Origin: Intestinibacillus massiliensis
GTDB taxonomy: Bacteria > Bacillota > Clostridia > Oscillospirales > Butyricicoccaceae
Reading direction: 5' to 3'
Assembly: GCA_029267335.1 (NCBI GenBank)
Contig: JAJUJC010000001.1
Location: forward strand, 496,001 to 560,000
DNA: 64,000 bases
The notes under the pieces were generated by a model that saw nothing but the letters and a program-made list of their open reading frames with translations, had not been told where the DNA came from and searched no databases. Positions within the stretch are counted from its first letter, which is position 1. Each line of letters begins with the position of its first letter. The position numbers and the translations under genes are program-made. Of the stretch, positions 8,687 through 16,919 are shown piece after piece.

Positions 8687-9667
8687 ATGAAAAGAAATTC
8701 GTTGGATTTATGTAGCCTAATTCTTAAGGAACAGGCCACACCGCATTTATATTCAAATGATTGGATGCGCCAAAGAAAGCATGTTTTACGCGAACTTCAG
8801 TCACTGCCACTTAAAACAAAAATTTTATTGACGCGAAGCCTTATCAAAGAAGCAATTGAAACTTTTGGTTGTGAGTATATTTATATATCTTTTTCTGGCG
8901 GGAAGGATTCCACGGTGCTTTCTCATATAGTCAGACAGATATATCCAGAAATGTTGCACCTATTTGCGGATACGTCATGCGAATATCCTGAAACTATTTC
9001 GTTTATACAGGAGATGCAAGCTTCGGGAGTAAATATTGAGGTAATTATTCCAACCGACCGTCAGGGAGTTTTGTGGACATTTGATCGTGTGGTATCAGAA
9101 CAAGGGTATCCACTGTTTTCAAAAACAGTAGCAAATGGCATCCGAACGTATCGGCATGCTAAAACGGAGATTACAAAACAAAATTCAATTGACTATATGA
9201 GCCGCCGATTTCCGAGCTATTTACCATATCTTAATTTAAATATATCCGATCTATGCTGTGAGAAACTTAAAAAAGGGCCTTTGAAGAGAGCTGCGCACAA
9301 GGCAGGAATGAAGTGCAGTATGATAGGAACTCTAGCAGAAGAGAGTCAAACTCGGGAGCGAGATTGGCTATGCAACGGATCAAATATTTTCTTTGTCAAA
9401 AAAGACAACCAGTGTCGCCCCCTTTCCTTTTGGACTGAAGCTGATATTTGGGCCTATATTCAACAGTTCAACGTACCAATCGCAACACTATATAGCAAAG
9501 GATACGAGCGAAACGGTTGCATGTATTGCGGGTTTGGAATAAAGAGCGAAAAAAGAAGAAAAGGCATTAATAGGTTTGAGCGCTTGAACCAAACCCATCC
9601 ACAGGAGTATTTGCATATGGTTTCTCGCTATAGGGATCTTTTTGATACCTGCAAAATTGAATATTAA
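8687..9667 (+). CDS. PAPS reductase-like sulfotransfer/PP-loop protein
   Basis: 326 aa from the ATG at 8687, with GGAGG 11 bases upstream; a GTG at 8669 is less likely. SFSGGKDS at about residues 68-75 is the PP-loop ATP-binding motif, and the C-terminal half has cysteine pairs (LCCEK, GMKCS, GCMYCGFG) that could bind an iron-sulfur cluster or zinc. It is the same superfamily as DndC but clearly different, and it is transcribed divergently from the dnd operon. It could be an accessory sulfur-transfer enzyme or an unrelated island gene; function is not determined. A terminator follows its stop. Confidence 0.75.
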   Translation: MKRNSLDLCSLILKEQATPHLYSNDWMRQRKHVLRELQSLPLKTKILLTRSLIKEAIETFGCEYIYISFSGGKDSTVLSHIVRQIYPEMLHLFADTSCEYPETISFIQEMQASGVNIEVIIPTDRQGVLWTFDRVVSEQGYPLFSKTVANGIRTYRHAKTEITKQNSIDYMSRRFPSYLPYLNLNISDLCCEKLKKGPLKRAAHKAGMKCSMIGTLAEESQTRERDWLCNGSNIFFVKKDNQCRPLSFWTEADIWAYIQQFNVPIATLYSKGYERNGCMYCGFGIKSEKRRKGINRFERLNQTHPQEYLHMVSRYRDLFDTCKIEY

Positions 9668-9674
9668 TTAACAG

Positions 9675-9713
9675 CCGTTGTGCAGCATTCTGAGAGTGTA
9701 GCACAACGGTTTT
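9675..9713 (+). terminator. Rho-independent terminator after PAPS reductase-like gene
   Basis: CCGTTGTGC (9675-9683) pairs exactly with GCACAACGG (9701-9709) and is followed by TTTTAAA on the plus strand. Confidence 0.8.
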
Positions 9714-9804
9714 AAACTTTAGCATGAGTGAATTCATTGACATTGTCATTTGCAAACCATAAAATAAATACAAGTGATTTATATTAATAATGGAGGGGTT
9801 GTCA

Positions 9805-10158
9805 ATGCGTCCAGATAATTGGCAGTTAGAGGAAGCTGTTATGCTTATTGACCTTTATTTCCGCACACAAAGCCTTTCGTCGGAGCAAGTTGAGGAAGAG
9901 GTTAAAAAACTATCATTGTTACTTCGCAATAGGGCTGTATTACTAAAAAAGACTATTGATGAGCGCTACCGCAACATAAATGGAATTGGCATGCAGTTAG
10001 AATCTGTTCGTTATCTAACTTCCAACGGAACTGCTGGACTTGATTGTCCTAGCAAGGCAAGTGAATCTGCACTTCAACTTTATCGTACACTGCCTGAAAC
10101 ATTTGCCCAACTCGTAAATGAATTTAATGACCGGTATAAAGCCTTATCCGTAAGTTAA
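9805..10158 (+). CDS. Small protein resembling an HNH-endonuclease N-terminal region
   Basis: 117 aa from the ATG at 9805, preceded by GGAGGGG at eight bases; an in-frame ATG at 9790 overlaps that site. The segment RNINGIGMQLESVRYLTS followed by GLDCPSKAS resembles the stretch found at the start of many restriction HNH proteins, but no HNH nuclease domain follows. It may be a lone interaction module or a truncated defence gene at the edge of the Dnd island. The family link is from memory and moderate. Confidence 0.6.
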   Translation: MRPDNWQLEEAVMLIDLYFRTQSLSSEQVEEEVKKLSLLLRNRAVLLKKTIDERYRNINGIGMQLESVRYLTSNGTAGLDCPSKASESALQLYRTLPETFAQLVNEFNDRYKALSVS

Positions 10159-10243
10159 AGGTAAAGTTATCAGATTAGGATCAGTTGAAGCCAGAGCAAA
10201 AGCAGAACAATAAAGAGCGTGCAAATTAAAAGGAGTAACAACC

Positions 10244-10633
10244 ATGAACCATTACGACTGGCTGGACGCATACCTTCTGGCAAAGCCCGGCGTGACCAAG
10301 GACTACAAAATCGAATGGTGCTGGTACCGCTATATGGTGGGCGGCAAGATGTTCGCTGCCACCATGCGTCCGTCAGAGAAATATGACCCGTCCTATGCAG
10401 AAAAGGACCTCATCAACCTAAAGTGTGATCCGATGCTGGCCGAGCTGCTGCGCAAGGAGTACCCCGAGGTGCTGCCCGGCTTCTACAGCGACAAGCGCTG
10501 CTGGAACTCGGTGGATTTGGGTGGCAGTCTCACGAATGACCAGCTCAAGCAGATGTGCGACGACTCCTATCGACTCATCTTTGGGAAGCTGACAAAGAAG
10601 CTGCAAAAAGAGATTCTGGAGGCTACACCGTGA
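10244..10633 (+). CDS. MmcQ/YjbR family protein
   Basis: 129 aa with AAGGAG before the ATG. The pattern of KPGVTKDYKIEW, GGKMFAATM, INLKCDP and a C-terminal NSVDLGGSLTNDQLKQMCDDSYRLI matches the MmcQ/YjbR (double-wing) fold, a small DNA-binding-like family of unknown role. First gene of a tightly packed plus-strand run of chromosomal genes; its TGA overlaps the GTG start of the next gene. Confidence 0.85.
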   Translation: MNHYDWLDAYLLAKPGVTKDYKIEWCWYRYMVGGKMFAATMRPSEKYDPSYAEKDLINLKCDPMLAELLRKEYPEVLPGFYSDKRCWNSVDLGGSLTNDQLKQMCDDSYRLIFGKLTKKLQKEILEATP

Positions 10634-11085
10634 CCCGCCGCATTGTGGTAGACGCTGATGGCTGTCCGGTAGTAAAAGAGGCCATTGCGATAGCGGGCCA
10701 CTTTGAAATCGAATGCCTGCTCCTCTGCGATACCGCCCACCGCTTCGAGCGGGAGGGAGCGCAGACGCTGACCTTCTCCAAGGGGGCGGACAGCGTGGAT
10801 TTTGCGCTGGTGAATCTAGTGCAGCGGGGGGACGTTGTGGTGACGCAGGACTACGGCCTTGCCGCCATGTGCCTTGCCCGTGGCGTGCGCATTCTCAATC
10901 AGGACGGCATGGAGTATACCGCCGACAACATCGACGCACTGCTGCTGGCGCGGCATACCGCCAAGAAAATTCGCAATGGCGGCGGTCGGCTGAAGGGGCC
11001 ACCCAAACGCACAGCAGAGCAAAATAAGTCCTTTGCACTGGCGCTGGAACAACTTTTAAGCAAAGCGGGAAACAAAAATACATGA
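10630..11085 (+). CDS. YaiI/YqxD family protein (DUF188)
   Basis: 151 aa from a GTG at 10630 that overlaps the upstream TGA (GTGA). RIVVDADGCPVVKEAI at the N-terminus, TQDYGLA in the middle and GGGRLKGPPKRT near the C-terminus are hallmarks of the YqxD/YaiI family, a PIN-related fold thought to be nuclease-like, without a proven substrate. It is coupled to the phosphodiesterase gene by an ATGA overlap. Confidence 0.9.
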   Translation: MTRRIVVDADGCPVVKEAIAIAGHFEIECLLLCDTAHRFEREGAQTLTFSKGADSVDFALVNLVQRGDVVVTQDYGLAAMCLARGVRILNQDGMEYTADNIDALLLARHTAKKIRNGGGRLKGPPKRTAEQNKSFALALEQLLSKAGNKNT

Positions 11086-11534
11086 AGAAGCTTGTAATTT
11101 TATCCGATACCCACGGACTTCTGCGAGAGCAGGTGCTGACAGAACTGGACACAGCCGACGTGATCATTCACGCCGGAGACATCAATACTCCGGCTATCGT
11201 CGAAACCCTCCAATCCTATGGTGAAACCCATATCGTGCGCGGGAACAACGACAAGGAATGGGCGGAGCGTCTGCCCCAAAGTCTGCGCGTCACCATCGAG
11301 GGCGTGTGCTTCTTTCTGGCGCACAACAAAAAGGACGTGCCCAAGGATTTGACCGATGTGGATGTGATTGTATACGGACACTCCCACAAATACTTCACGG
11401 AAATCACAAACGGCGTGCTGTGGCTCAATCCCGGCAGCTGCGGCAAGCAGCGGTTTGATTTGGAAATCACCCTGTGCCGCATGACGGTGGACGCAGGAAC
11501 ATACCGGTTTGAAAAGGTGCTGATTGACCATTAG
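11082..11534 (+). CDS. YfcE/MJ0936-type metallophosphoesterase
   Basis: 150 aa. The calcineurin-like motifs are all present: SDTHG near residue 8, HAGDI, RGNND, a His in AHNKKD, and YGHSHK with LNPGSCG. Such enzymes are metal-dependent phosphodiesterases with activity on small phosphodiester substrates; the physiological substrate is unknown. The ATG overlaps the DUF188 stop. Confidence 0.9.
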   Translation: MKKLVILSDTHGLLREQVLTELDTADVIIHAGDINTPAIVETLQSYGETHIVRGNNDKEWAERLPQSLRVTIEGVCFFLAHNKKDVPKDLTDVDVIVYGHSHKYFTEITNGVLWLNPGSCGKQRFDLEITLCRMTVDAGTYRFEKVLIDH

Positions 11535-11560
11535 GCCACCAAGGGAAAGGTGGGTCACCC

Positions 11561-12313
11561 ATGAGAATTATCCTATCTCCCGCCAAGAAAATGAACGTGG
11601 ATACCGACAGCCTTGCGCCCCAAGGCTTGCCACAGTTTTTGCCCGAGTCGGAACGCATCAAGATGGCTTTGCAGGCGATGTCCGACAAGCAGTTGCAGAC
11701 CCTGTGGAGCTGCAAAGATGTCCTTGCCAAGCTAAATGTGGAGCGGCTGCGGGCGATGGATCTACATAATAATCTTACTCCGGCGATTCTTTCCTACGAG
11801 GGAATCGCCTACCAGTACATGGCACCAAGTGTGTTCGAGAACGGTCACTTTGCCTATGTGCAGGAGCATCTGCGCATTCTCTCCAGCTTTTACGGTCTGC
11901 TGCGCCCCTTCGACGGGGTGACACCCTATCGCCTGGAAATGCAGGCAAAGCTATCTGTGGACGGACATCGGAATTTGTATGACTTTTGGGGCAGTAAATT
12001 GGCAAAGCAGCTGGCTTTGGAGACGGACTTTGTGCTGAACCTTGCCTCCAAGGAATACAGCAAGGCAGTGGCGCCCTACCTGCCATCCGGTGTGTGCTTT
12101 CTTACCTGTACCTTTGGCGAACTGAAGGACGGCAAGGTCATAGAAAAGGGAACCCTGTGCAAGATGGCTCGTGGGCAGATGGTGCGCTGGCTGGCGGAGC
12201 ACAATGTAACCGAGCGCGCGGATATTCGCAAATTTGACGAGCTGGGTTACCGATTCGCAAGTGCCTATTCCACCGTTCAAAACCATGTTTTTATCAAAGC
12301 CGATGCCTGCTGA
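11561..12313 (+). CDS. yaaA: Peroxide stress protein YaaA
   Basis: 250 aa, full length. The N-terminal LSPAKKMN, LSYEGIAYQYM, LRILSSFYGLLRPFDGVTPYRLEM and C-terminal ARGQMVRW motifs are those of the YaaA (DUF328/UPF0246) family. In E. coli YaaA lowers free iron and oxidative DNA damage under peroxide stress. It lies 26 bases after the phosphodiesterase gene in the same run. Confidence 0.93.
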   Translation: MRIILSPAKKMNVDTDSLAPQGLPQFLPESERIKMALQAMSDKQLQTLWSCKDVLAKLNVERLRAMDLHNNLTPAILSYEGIAYQYMAPSVFENGHFAYVQEHLRILSSFYGLLRPFDGVTPYRLEMQAKLSVDGHRNLYDFWGSKLAKQLALETDFVLNLASKEYSKAVAPYLPSGVCFLTCTFGELKDGKVIEKGTLCKMARGQMVRWLAEHNVTERADIRKFDELGYRFASAYSTVQNHVFIKADAC

Positions 12314-12371
12314 GACAGGCAGTTTGGCGGATTCTGTGCAAACACATGATAAAAAGGGAGGAGGCTACCCA

Positions 12372-13127
12372 ATGATCTGTTATTTTAGCGGCACCGGCAA
12401 CAGCCAGCGGGCGGCGCGGCAGATTGCCGAGGTCTGCGGTGACACACTTTTTTCCATCAATCAGAGCTTACACAGCGGCAATGCAGAAACGCTCCACTCC
12501 AATTCGCCCTTTGTGTTTGTTGCCCCTACCTATGCGTGGCGGATGCCCCGGGTGGTGGAGCGGTGGGTGGAAAAAACCACCTTTACCGGAAGCCGTGATG
12601 CCTATTTCATTCTGACCTGTGGCAGCGAGTGCGGCAATGCCGGGGCCTACGCCGAAGCGCTGTGCAAACGAAAGGGCTTCACCCTTTATGGCCTTTCGGA
12701 GGTCGTGATGCCGGAAAACTACTTGGCGTTGTTTCCCACGCCGGATAAAGGGTCGGCGGAGCGGATTCTGGCCGCCTCCGTGCCACGTATCCGGGCGCTG
12801 GCTGAATATATCCGGAACGGGAAGCCCTTACCCGCAGAGAAAGCCAGCCTGACCGACCGCCTCAAAAGCGGGCCGGTAAATCCGCTCTTTTATGCCACGA
12901 CGGTTTCGGACAAAGGCTTCACCGTAGGGGATAGCTGCATCGGCTGCGGACTGTGCGTGGGGCGCTGCCCCCTGAATAACATCAGCATGGAGGACAAGCA
13001 TCCACGCTGGAACGGCAGCTGCACCCACTGCATGGCCTGCATCGGCGGCTGTCCGGTCGAGGCGATTGAGTACAAAAAGAAGTCCAAGGGACAGCCCCGC
13101 TATTACATCATGGAGGAGAAGCCTTGA
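12372..13127 (+). CDS. EFR1-type flavodoxin/ferredoxin protein
   Basis: 251 aa from the ATG at 12372, preceded by GGGAGGAGG. The N-terminus ICYFSGTGNSQ is a flavodoxin FMN phosphate loop, and the C-terminus has two 4Fe-4S motifs (CIGCGLCVGRCP and CTHCMACIGGCP). This is the layout of EFR1 ferredoxins of anaerobic Firmicutes, which carry low-potential electrons; the partner is unknown. Its TGA overlaps the TTG start of the DUF3795 gene. Confidence 0.9.
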   Translation: MICYFSGTGNSQRAARQIAEVCGDTLFSINQSLHSGNAETLHSNSPFVFVAPTYAWRMPRVVERWVEKTTFTGSRDAYFILTCGSECGNAGAYAEALCKRKGFTLYGLSEVVMPENYLALFPTPDKGSAERILAASVPRIRALAEYIRNGKPLPAEKASLTDRLKSGPVNPLFYATTVSDKGFTVGDSCIGCGLCVGRCPLNNISMEDKHPRWNGSCTHCMACIGGCPVEAIEYKKKSKGQPRYYIMEEKP

Positions 13128-13666
13128 AAGACTTTATCCGGGAATATCCTCTCTTTTCCCTCTGCGGCCTGAACTGCGGGCTGTGTACTATGCATATCGG
13201 GGGTCTCTGCCCCGGCTGCGGTGGCGGGGATGGCAACCAAAGCTGCGCCATTGCACGGTGCGGTAAGGAGCGCGGCGTGGAATTTTGCATCCACTGCGGC
13301 GATTATCCATGTGCCAAGTACGATGGAATCGACGACTACGATTCCTTTATCAGCCATTTGAGTCAAAAGCAGGATTTGGAGAAGCTTGGGTGTATCGGTT
13401 TGGACGCATACCGTCTGGAGCTGGACGAAAAAATTACCATGCTGGCGGCTTTGCTGGAACGCTACAATGATGGACGGCACAAAAGCCCCTTTTGCACGGC
13501 GGTGAATCTGCTGGGAATAGAGCGTTTGCGAGTGATTATGACAACACTGGGAACCAAAACTACTCCCGACATGACACCAAAAGAAAAAGCCGCTCTTGCA
13601 TCACAGTTGATGGAAGCAGCGGCAACGGAGCAGGAAGTGTCCCTAAAGCTGAGAAAAAAGAAATAG
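13124..13666 (+). CDS. DUF3795 cysteine-rich protein
   Basis: 180 aa beginning at a TTG that overlaps the previous stop. The N-terminal third carries many cysteines (SLCGLNCGLC, GLCPGCGGG, CAIARCGKERGVEFCIHCGDYPC), which is the DUF3795 metal-binding pattern, probably zinc or iron-sulfur. The C-terminal half is helical and ends in a basic tail. Function unknown; adjacency to the ferredoxin suggests redox or metal handling. Confidence 0.85.
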   Translation: MKDFIREYPLFSLCGLNCGLCTMHIGGLCPGCGGGDGNQSCAIARCGKERGVEFCIHCGDYPCAKYDGIDDYDSFISHLSQKQDLEKLGCIGLDAYRLELDEKITMLAALLERYNDGRHKSPFCTAVNLLGIERLRVIMTTLGTKTTPDMTPKEKAALASQLMEAAATEQEVSLKLRKKK

Positions 13667-13675
13667 GGGTTTGTT

Positions 13676-14020
13676 ATGAAGAAGGTTAAAATCACGGTGC
13701 TTAAAACGACTCTCGATCAGGAGTTGGCGCTGGAATACGGTGCGGAGGGTCTTGGTCCTTGCCCTATGCTGAAGGTGGGACAGGTGTTTTATGCCGACTA
13801 TGCCAAACCCGACGGTTTTTGCCACGAGGCGTGGAAGGCCATCTATCAGTATGTGTTTGCTCTAGCCCACGGCATGGGCGAGGAGTTGTTCTACTATGGC
13901 GACTGGATTCGCAAACCAGGTGTGGCCATTTGCAGCTGCAACGACGGTTTGCGCCCAGTGATTTTTAAGCTGGAGACCACCGACGAAGCGGCCACCATCG
14001 ACTATGCCCCGATTCGGTAG
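13676..14020 (+). CDS. TIGR04076 family protein
   Basis: 114 aa. The start KKVKITVLKTTLDQELALEY, the GPCPMLKVGQVF segment, CHEAWKAIYQYVFAL and a C-terminal GVAICSCNDGLRPVIFKLE match the TIGR04076 family of small anaerobe proteins with conserved cysteines. Role unknown. It follows the DUF3795 gene by nine bases and belongs to the same run. Confidence 0.85.
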   Translation: MKKVKITVLKTTLDQELALEYGAEGLGPCPMLKVGQVFYADYAKPDGFCHEAWKAIYQYVFALAHGMGEELFYYGDWIRKPGVAICSCNDGLRPVIFKLETTDEAATIDYAPIR

Positions 14021-14035
14021 AAAGAGAGACATACC

Positions 14036-14548
14036 ATGCAGCTCGGCCTGACCATTCCGTTGCAAAAACAGTTAAAAATCAAAAACCTGTCCTACGGCGA
14101 GCCATTGGACAGGCGTTTTTGCTGGGATTTACACGGCATCACGCTCTATGGGCGAAGCTGCCTGCTTGCGGTACATTGCAGCAGCCGCTATACCTTCACG
14201 CTGTTCGATTTAAGCCATTTCGACTGGGGCGACCTATCCGGCACTTTCCTCCGAGGAATGCAGGATAGTTTTTTGGCGGCGGGTATTCCGGTGGATGTGT
14301 GCAGGCGTTATTTGGCGCAGGTGGATACACCGCAGCTCACCAAAACACACGGACGGCGGGAGGTGGCGTTCCTCAACCGCGCGTGGGACGATGTGGTTGC
14401 GCTTGATTACACCGTTGACCAGAGTACCCAATACCAGCCGCTTTTGGACAGCGCGGTCAATGACTTGCCTCGCCGCTGTGCGGGATATGAGGAACTGGGC
14501 ACGGCGGCGGAGCGGCTGCGGCAGAGTTTGGAAGGCTGGGCAACGTGA
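14036..14548 (+). CDS. DUF6933-like protein
   Basis: 170 aa, no membrane segment or signal. The opening MQLGLTIPLQKQLKI, the segment FCWDLHGITLYGRSCLLAVH and the helical C-terminus resemble DUF6933 proteins; this assignment is from memory. The gene lies 15 bases after the TIGR04076 gene and ends the plus-strand run before the AraC gene. Confidence 0.7.
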   Translation: MQLGLTIPLQKQLKIKNLSYGEPLDRRFCWDLHGITLYGRSCLLAVHCSSRYTFTLFDLSHFDWGDLSGTFLRGMQDSFLAAGIPVDVCRRYLAQVDTPQLTKTHGRREVAFLNRAWDDVVALDYTVDQSTQYQPLLDSAVNDLPRRCAGYEELGTAAERLRQSLEGWAT

Positions 14549-14624
14549 CCTCTCATTTTAGTGCATCAAATCAGAGGACGCACACGAAATGATGTACTAT
14601 ACTAAAAACAAGGGAGCGATCAAA

Positions 14625-15473
14625 ATGGAATGGATTGAGCGACTAAACAAAGCGATCAATTATATTGAGGAAAATTTAACCGGCGAGATTGACTACGAAC
14701 AGCTTGGGCAGATTGCATGCTGCTCGTCCTATCATTTTCTGCGGATGTTCGGCTATATGGCGGGGATGCCGTTGTCGGAATATATTCGCCGCCGGAAGAT
14801 GAGCCTTGCTGCCGCTGACCTGCAAAGCGGCGAGGAAAAAATTATTGATGTTGCCGCAAAATACGGCTACGAATCTCCAACTGCATTTAACCGAGCCTTT
14901 CAAAGTGTGCATGGCTTTGCACCGTCACAGGCGAAGGCTGCGGGTCAGACCATCAAATCCTTTCCACCTATTTGCTTTCAAATATCCATCAAAGGAGCAA
15001 CGCAAATGGAATACAGGATTGAGAAAAAAGAAGCGTTTCGTATCATAGGGATCAGCGCACCACTGGACAAAGAGATTGAAAAAAACTTTGAAGCGGTACC
15101 TATGCTATGGGGCAAGGCGGCCCAGGACGGCACCATCCCTAAGCTGTGCGCAAAAATGAACAGTCAGCCCATGGGCGTGCTCGGGGTAAGCGCCTGCAAC
15201 GCATCGGCAGAGCAGTGGCGCTATTACATCGCGGTTGCCAGCACTGCCGATGCAGGTGAATTTGAAGAATACACCATTCCTGCATTTACATGGGCGGTTT
15301 TCCCCGGTGAGGGCAGCGGAATTTCCATTCAGCAGCTGGAACAGCGCATCGTCACCGAGTGGCTGCCAACCTCCGGCTACGAGTATGCAGATGGCCCGGA
15401 TGTGGAGGTATACCTCGACCCCAACCCCGAGAACACCAAATATGAGGTTTGGATTCCGGTGATCAAAAAGTAA
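14625..15473 (+). CDS. AraC-family regulator with GyrI-like effector domain
   Basis: 282 aa from the ATG at 14625 after AAGGGAGCG. Residues about 1-105 hold two AraC helix-turn-helix motifs (YEQLGQIACCSSYHFLRMF and DVAAKYGYESPTAFNRAF), and residues about 125-282 form a GyrI/SOUL-like effector-binding domain ending YEVWIPVIKK. Such proteins sense small hydrophobic molecules and activate nearby genes. A bidirectional terminator separates it from ywbE. Confidence 0.92.
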   Translation: MEWIERLNKAINYIEENLTGEIDYEQLGQIACCSSYHFLRMFGYMAGMPLSEYIRRRKMSLAAADLQSGEEKIIDVAAKYGYESPTAFNRAFQSVHGFAPSQAKAAGQTIKSFPPICFQISIKGATQMEYRIEKKEAFRIIGISAPLDKEIEKNFEAVPMLWGKAAQDGTIPKLCAKMNSQPMGVLGVSACNASAEQWRYYIAVASTADAGEFEEYTIPAFTWAVFPGEGSGISIQQLEQRIVTEWLPTSGYEYADGPDVEVYLDPNPENTKYEVWIPVIKK

Positions 15474-15486
15474 ACAGGGTCAATGA

Positions 15487-15531
15487 AAAAGGCAGATGTC
15501 CAAGGAAACTTCCCTCAGACATCTGCCTTTT
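15487..15531. terminator. Bidirectional terminator between AraC gene and ywbE
   Basis: AAAAGGCAGATGTC (15487-15500) is the exact inverse of GACATCTGCCTTTT (15518-15531), with T-rich ends on both strands. It lies between convergent genes and can serve both. Confidence 0.88.
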
Positions 15532-15544
15532 GTGTATTTTCGGA

Positions 15545-15736
15545 TTACAATATCTCCTGCACCCGGCCTACCTGCCCATCCTCCAGCATGACCTTGATGC
15601 CGTGGGGGTGGGTACTGCTGTTCGTCAGCAGGCGTGCCACAATGCCCTCGGTGCGCTTTCCGGTGCGCTGGTCGGCCTTGAGCACGATGCTTACACGTGC
15701 GCCTATTTTCACATCTGCGCGGTTTTGTCCATTCAT
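15545..15736 (-). CDS. ywbE: YwbE family protein
   Basis: 63 aa, full length for YwbE (DUF2196). It reads as a single small barrel: VKIGARVSIVLKADQRTGKRTEG, then VARLLTN and HPHGIKVMLEDGQVGRVQ. Function unknown; widespread in Firmicutes. Convergent with the AraC gene and ended by the shared hairpin. Confidence 0.93.
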   Translation of the reverse strand: MNGQNRADVKIGARVSIVLKADQRTGKRTEGIVARLLTNSSTHPHGIKVMLEDGQVGRVQEIL

Positions 15737-15868
15737 TGAATTACCTCTTCATAAAGCAGTTTTCTATATTATACCCTACGGAAGCTTAAGCGACAAGCGA
15801 TGAAGCAATTTCAGCACAAACACGTTTCGGCTAAAATAGGATAATGTCACATTTTAGCTGAAACAACT

Positions 15869-16429
15869 TCATTTTTGTTTTTGGCACTGCGAAATCAGCT
15901 TCATGTGCTTTGCCGACTTTGATGCGCGGCTGTCATTCACTGTGGCGGCTAGGTATTTGATGAGCCATTCCTTTGGAATCAAATAAGTGCTGTTATAGGG
16001 AATGGCCTTCAGCTTGCCGTCCCGGATCCATTTATGGACTGTGGGGCGGGTATAGCTTAAGAGCTTGCCGGCCTGTTCGGGCAGCAGCATGTCCGGCTGG
16101 TCTGCCCACTGTTTTTTCAGCAGTGCGGTGAATGCTTTGGCCGTAACCTTTCTGTAGTTAATATGCTTGACCGACGGCTTTGATGGGAAGCTGCCGGGAG
16201 GCGGCAGGTTCTTCACCTTACCCTGCTCCATATTCTGCAGGAAGATAATCACATCGGCCAGATTAATGGTAAAGCGCCTTGTCTGGTTGCCGTTATCTTC
16301 ACATGGAATGACACTGTGCTCCAGCAGCCATCTAGCTTTGCGCTTGCTGACGTGGCAGATTTTATAGAGCTGATCCATGCTGATGGTTGCGGGATATTCT
16401 GCTAGTAAATAGCTGTAATCTGTATTCAT
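15869..16429 (-). CDS. Excisionase-like double helix-turn-helix protein
   Basis: 186 aa from the ATG at 16429; GGAGG lies five bases upstream and overlaps an earlier in-frame ATG at 16441. Two helix-turn-helix segments are visible, about residues 18-75 (MDQLYKICHVSKRKARWLLE) and 118-165 (AGKLLSYTRPTVHKWIRDGKL), the second of excisionase/MerR type. It lies beside a tRNA 3' fragment and candidate integrase arm sites, so it may be the recombination directionality factor of a lost element. No integrase gene is seen. Confidence 0.7.
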   Translation of the reverse strand: MNTDYSYLLAEYPATISMDQLYKICHVSKRKARWLLEHSVIPCEDNGNQTRRFTINLADVIIFLQNMEQGKVKNLPPPGSFPSKPSVKHINYRKVTAKAFTALLKKQWADQPDMLLPEQAGKLLSYTRPTVHKWIRDGKLKAIPYNSTYLIPKEWLIKYLAATVNDSRASKSAKHMKLISQCQKQK

Positions 16430-16441
16430 AAAGGCCTCCAT

Positions 16442-16811
16442 TGGCGATGCAAACCCAAAGATAAAATCTTGGGTTCGAATCGAGGGTTATTTGCCTGTAA
16501 AGTCAATGGTGGCCGCTGTTTTCGTGTGTTTGTGAGTGTAGATAATGCTTTGAAAAACGTCAAGTCGTGTGGGTTGAGACACCGGTCAGGAAAATAAAAT
16601 CTCTCAAAGTCCGCTATCTACCCAAATTTCTACGCTTTTTCTACGCTTTGTTGGAAAACGTGCAAAAATGCCGGTTTTCAGGAAGCCGCACAACTGCTAG
16701 CTTCTTGCCCTAGAAAGCCTGATTTTATGCGAGTTTGCGGGTTCTTACCTTCTCTTAAAGTCACTCAAAGTATCTTATAGTAATTTGGTATACATTTACT
16801 CGAAATGCGTT
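16442..16811. other. Non-coding stretch next to tRNA fragment, att-arm-like repeats
   Basis: No convincing gene. It contains the tandem TTTCTACGCTTT / TTCTACGCTTTG at about 16629-16652 and two CTCAAAGT copies (near 16604 and 16757) on the approach to the tRNA 3' fragment. Such repeats are typical of integrase arm-binding sites beside an attachment core, but this is inference. Confidence 0.4.
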
Positions 16812-16854
16812 TGACGGAAACGTCACGTGGGTTCGAATCCCACCCTGTCCGCCA
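16812..16854 (+). other. tRNA-Ser-type 3' fragment (candidate attachment-site scar)
   Basis: A long variable arm (TGACG-GAAA-CGTCA), a T-arm (GTGGG-TTCGAAT-CCCAC), a 3' acceptor half CCTGTCC, discriminator G and CCA are all present. No matching 5' acceptor half GGACAGG or anticodon arm occurs upstream, so the gene is not complete. A long variable arm with discriminator G fits tRNA-Ser. Duplicated tRNA 3' ends mark the far end of elements integrated in tRNA genes. The rest of the tRNA would lie to the left, outside the window. Confidence 0.7.
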
Positions 16855-16860
16855 AAAAAG

Positions 16861-16893
16861 AACCGCTGAAATTAAATGATTTCAGCGGTTTTT
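16861..16893 (+). terminator. Terminator after the tRNA fragment
   Basis: AACCGCTGAAAT (16861-16872) pairs with ATTTCAGCGGTT (16879-16890) and is followed by further T residues. It also faces the end of the minus-strand anti-sigma gene. Confidence 0.85.
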
Positions 16894-16919
16894 CTGTTGT
16901 CTATTGATGAAGCAGAGAT

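Noticed and set aside
16443-16500. GGGTTCGAATC resembling a T-arm
   Set aside because: Stem bases do not pair (TTGGG against CGAGG); not a tRNA piece.
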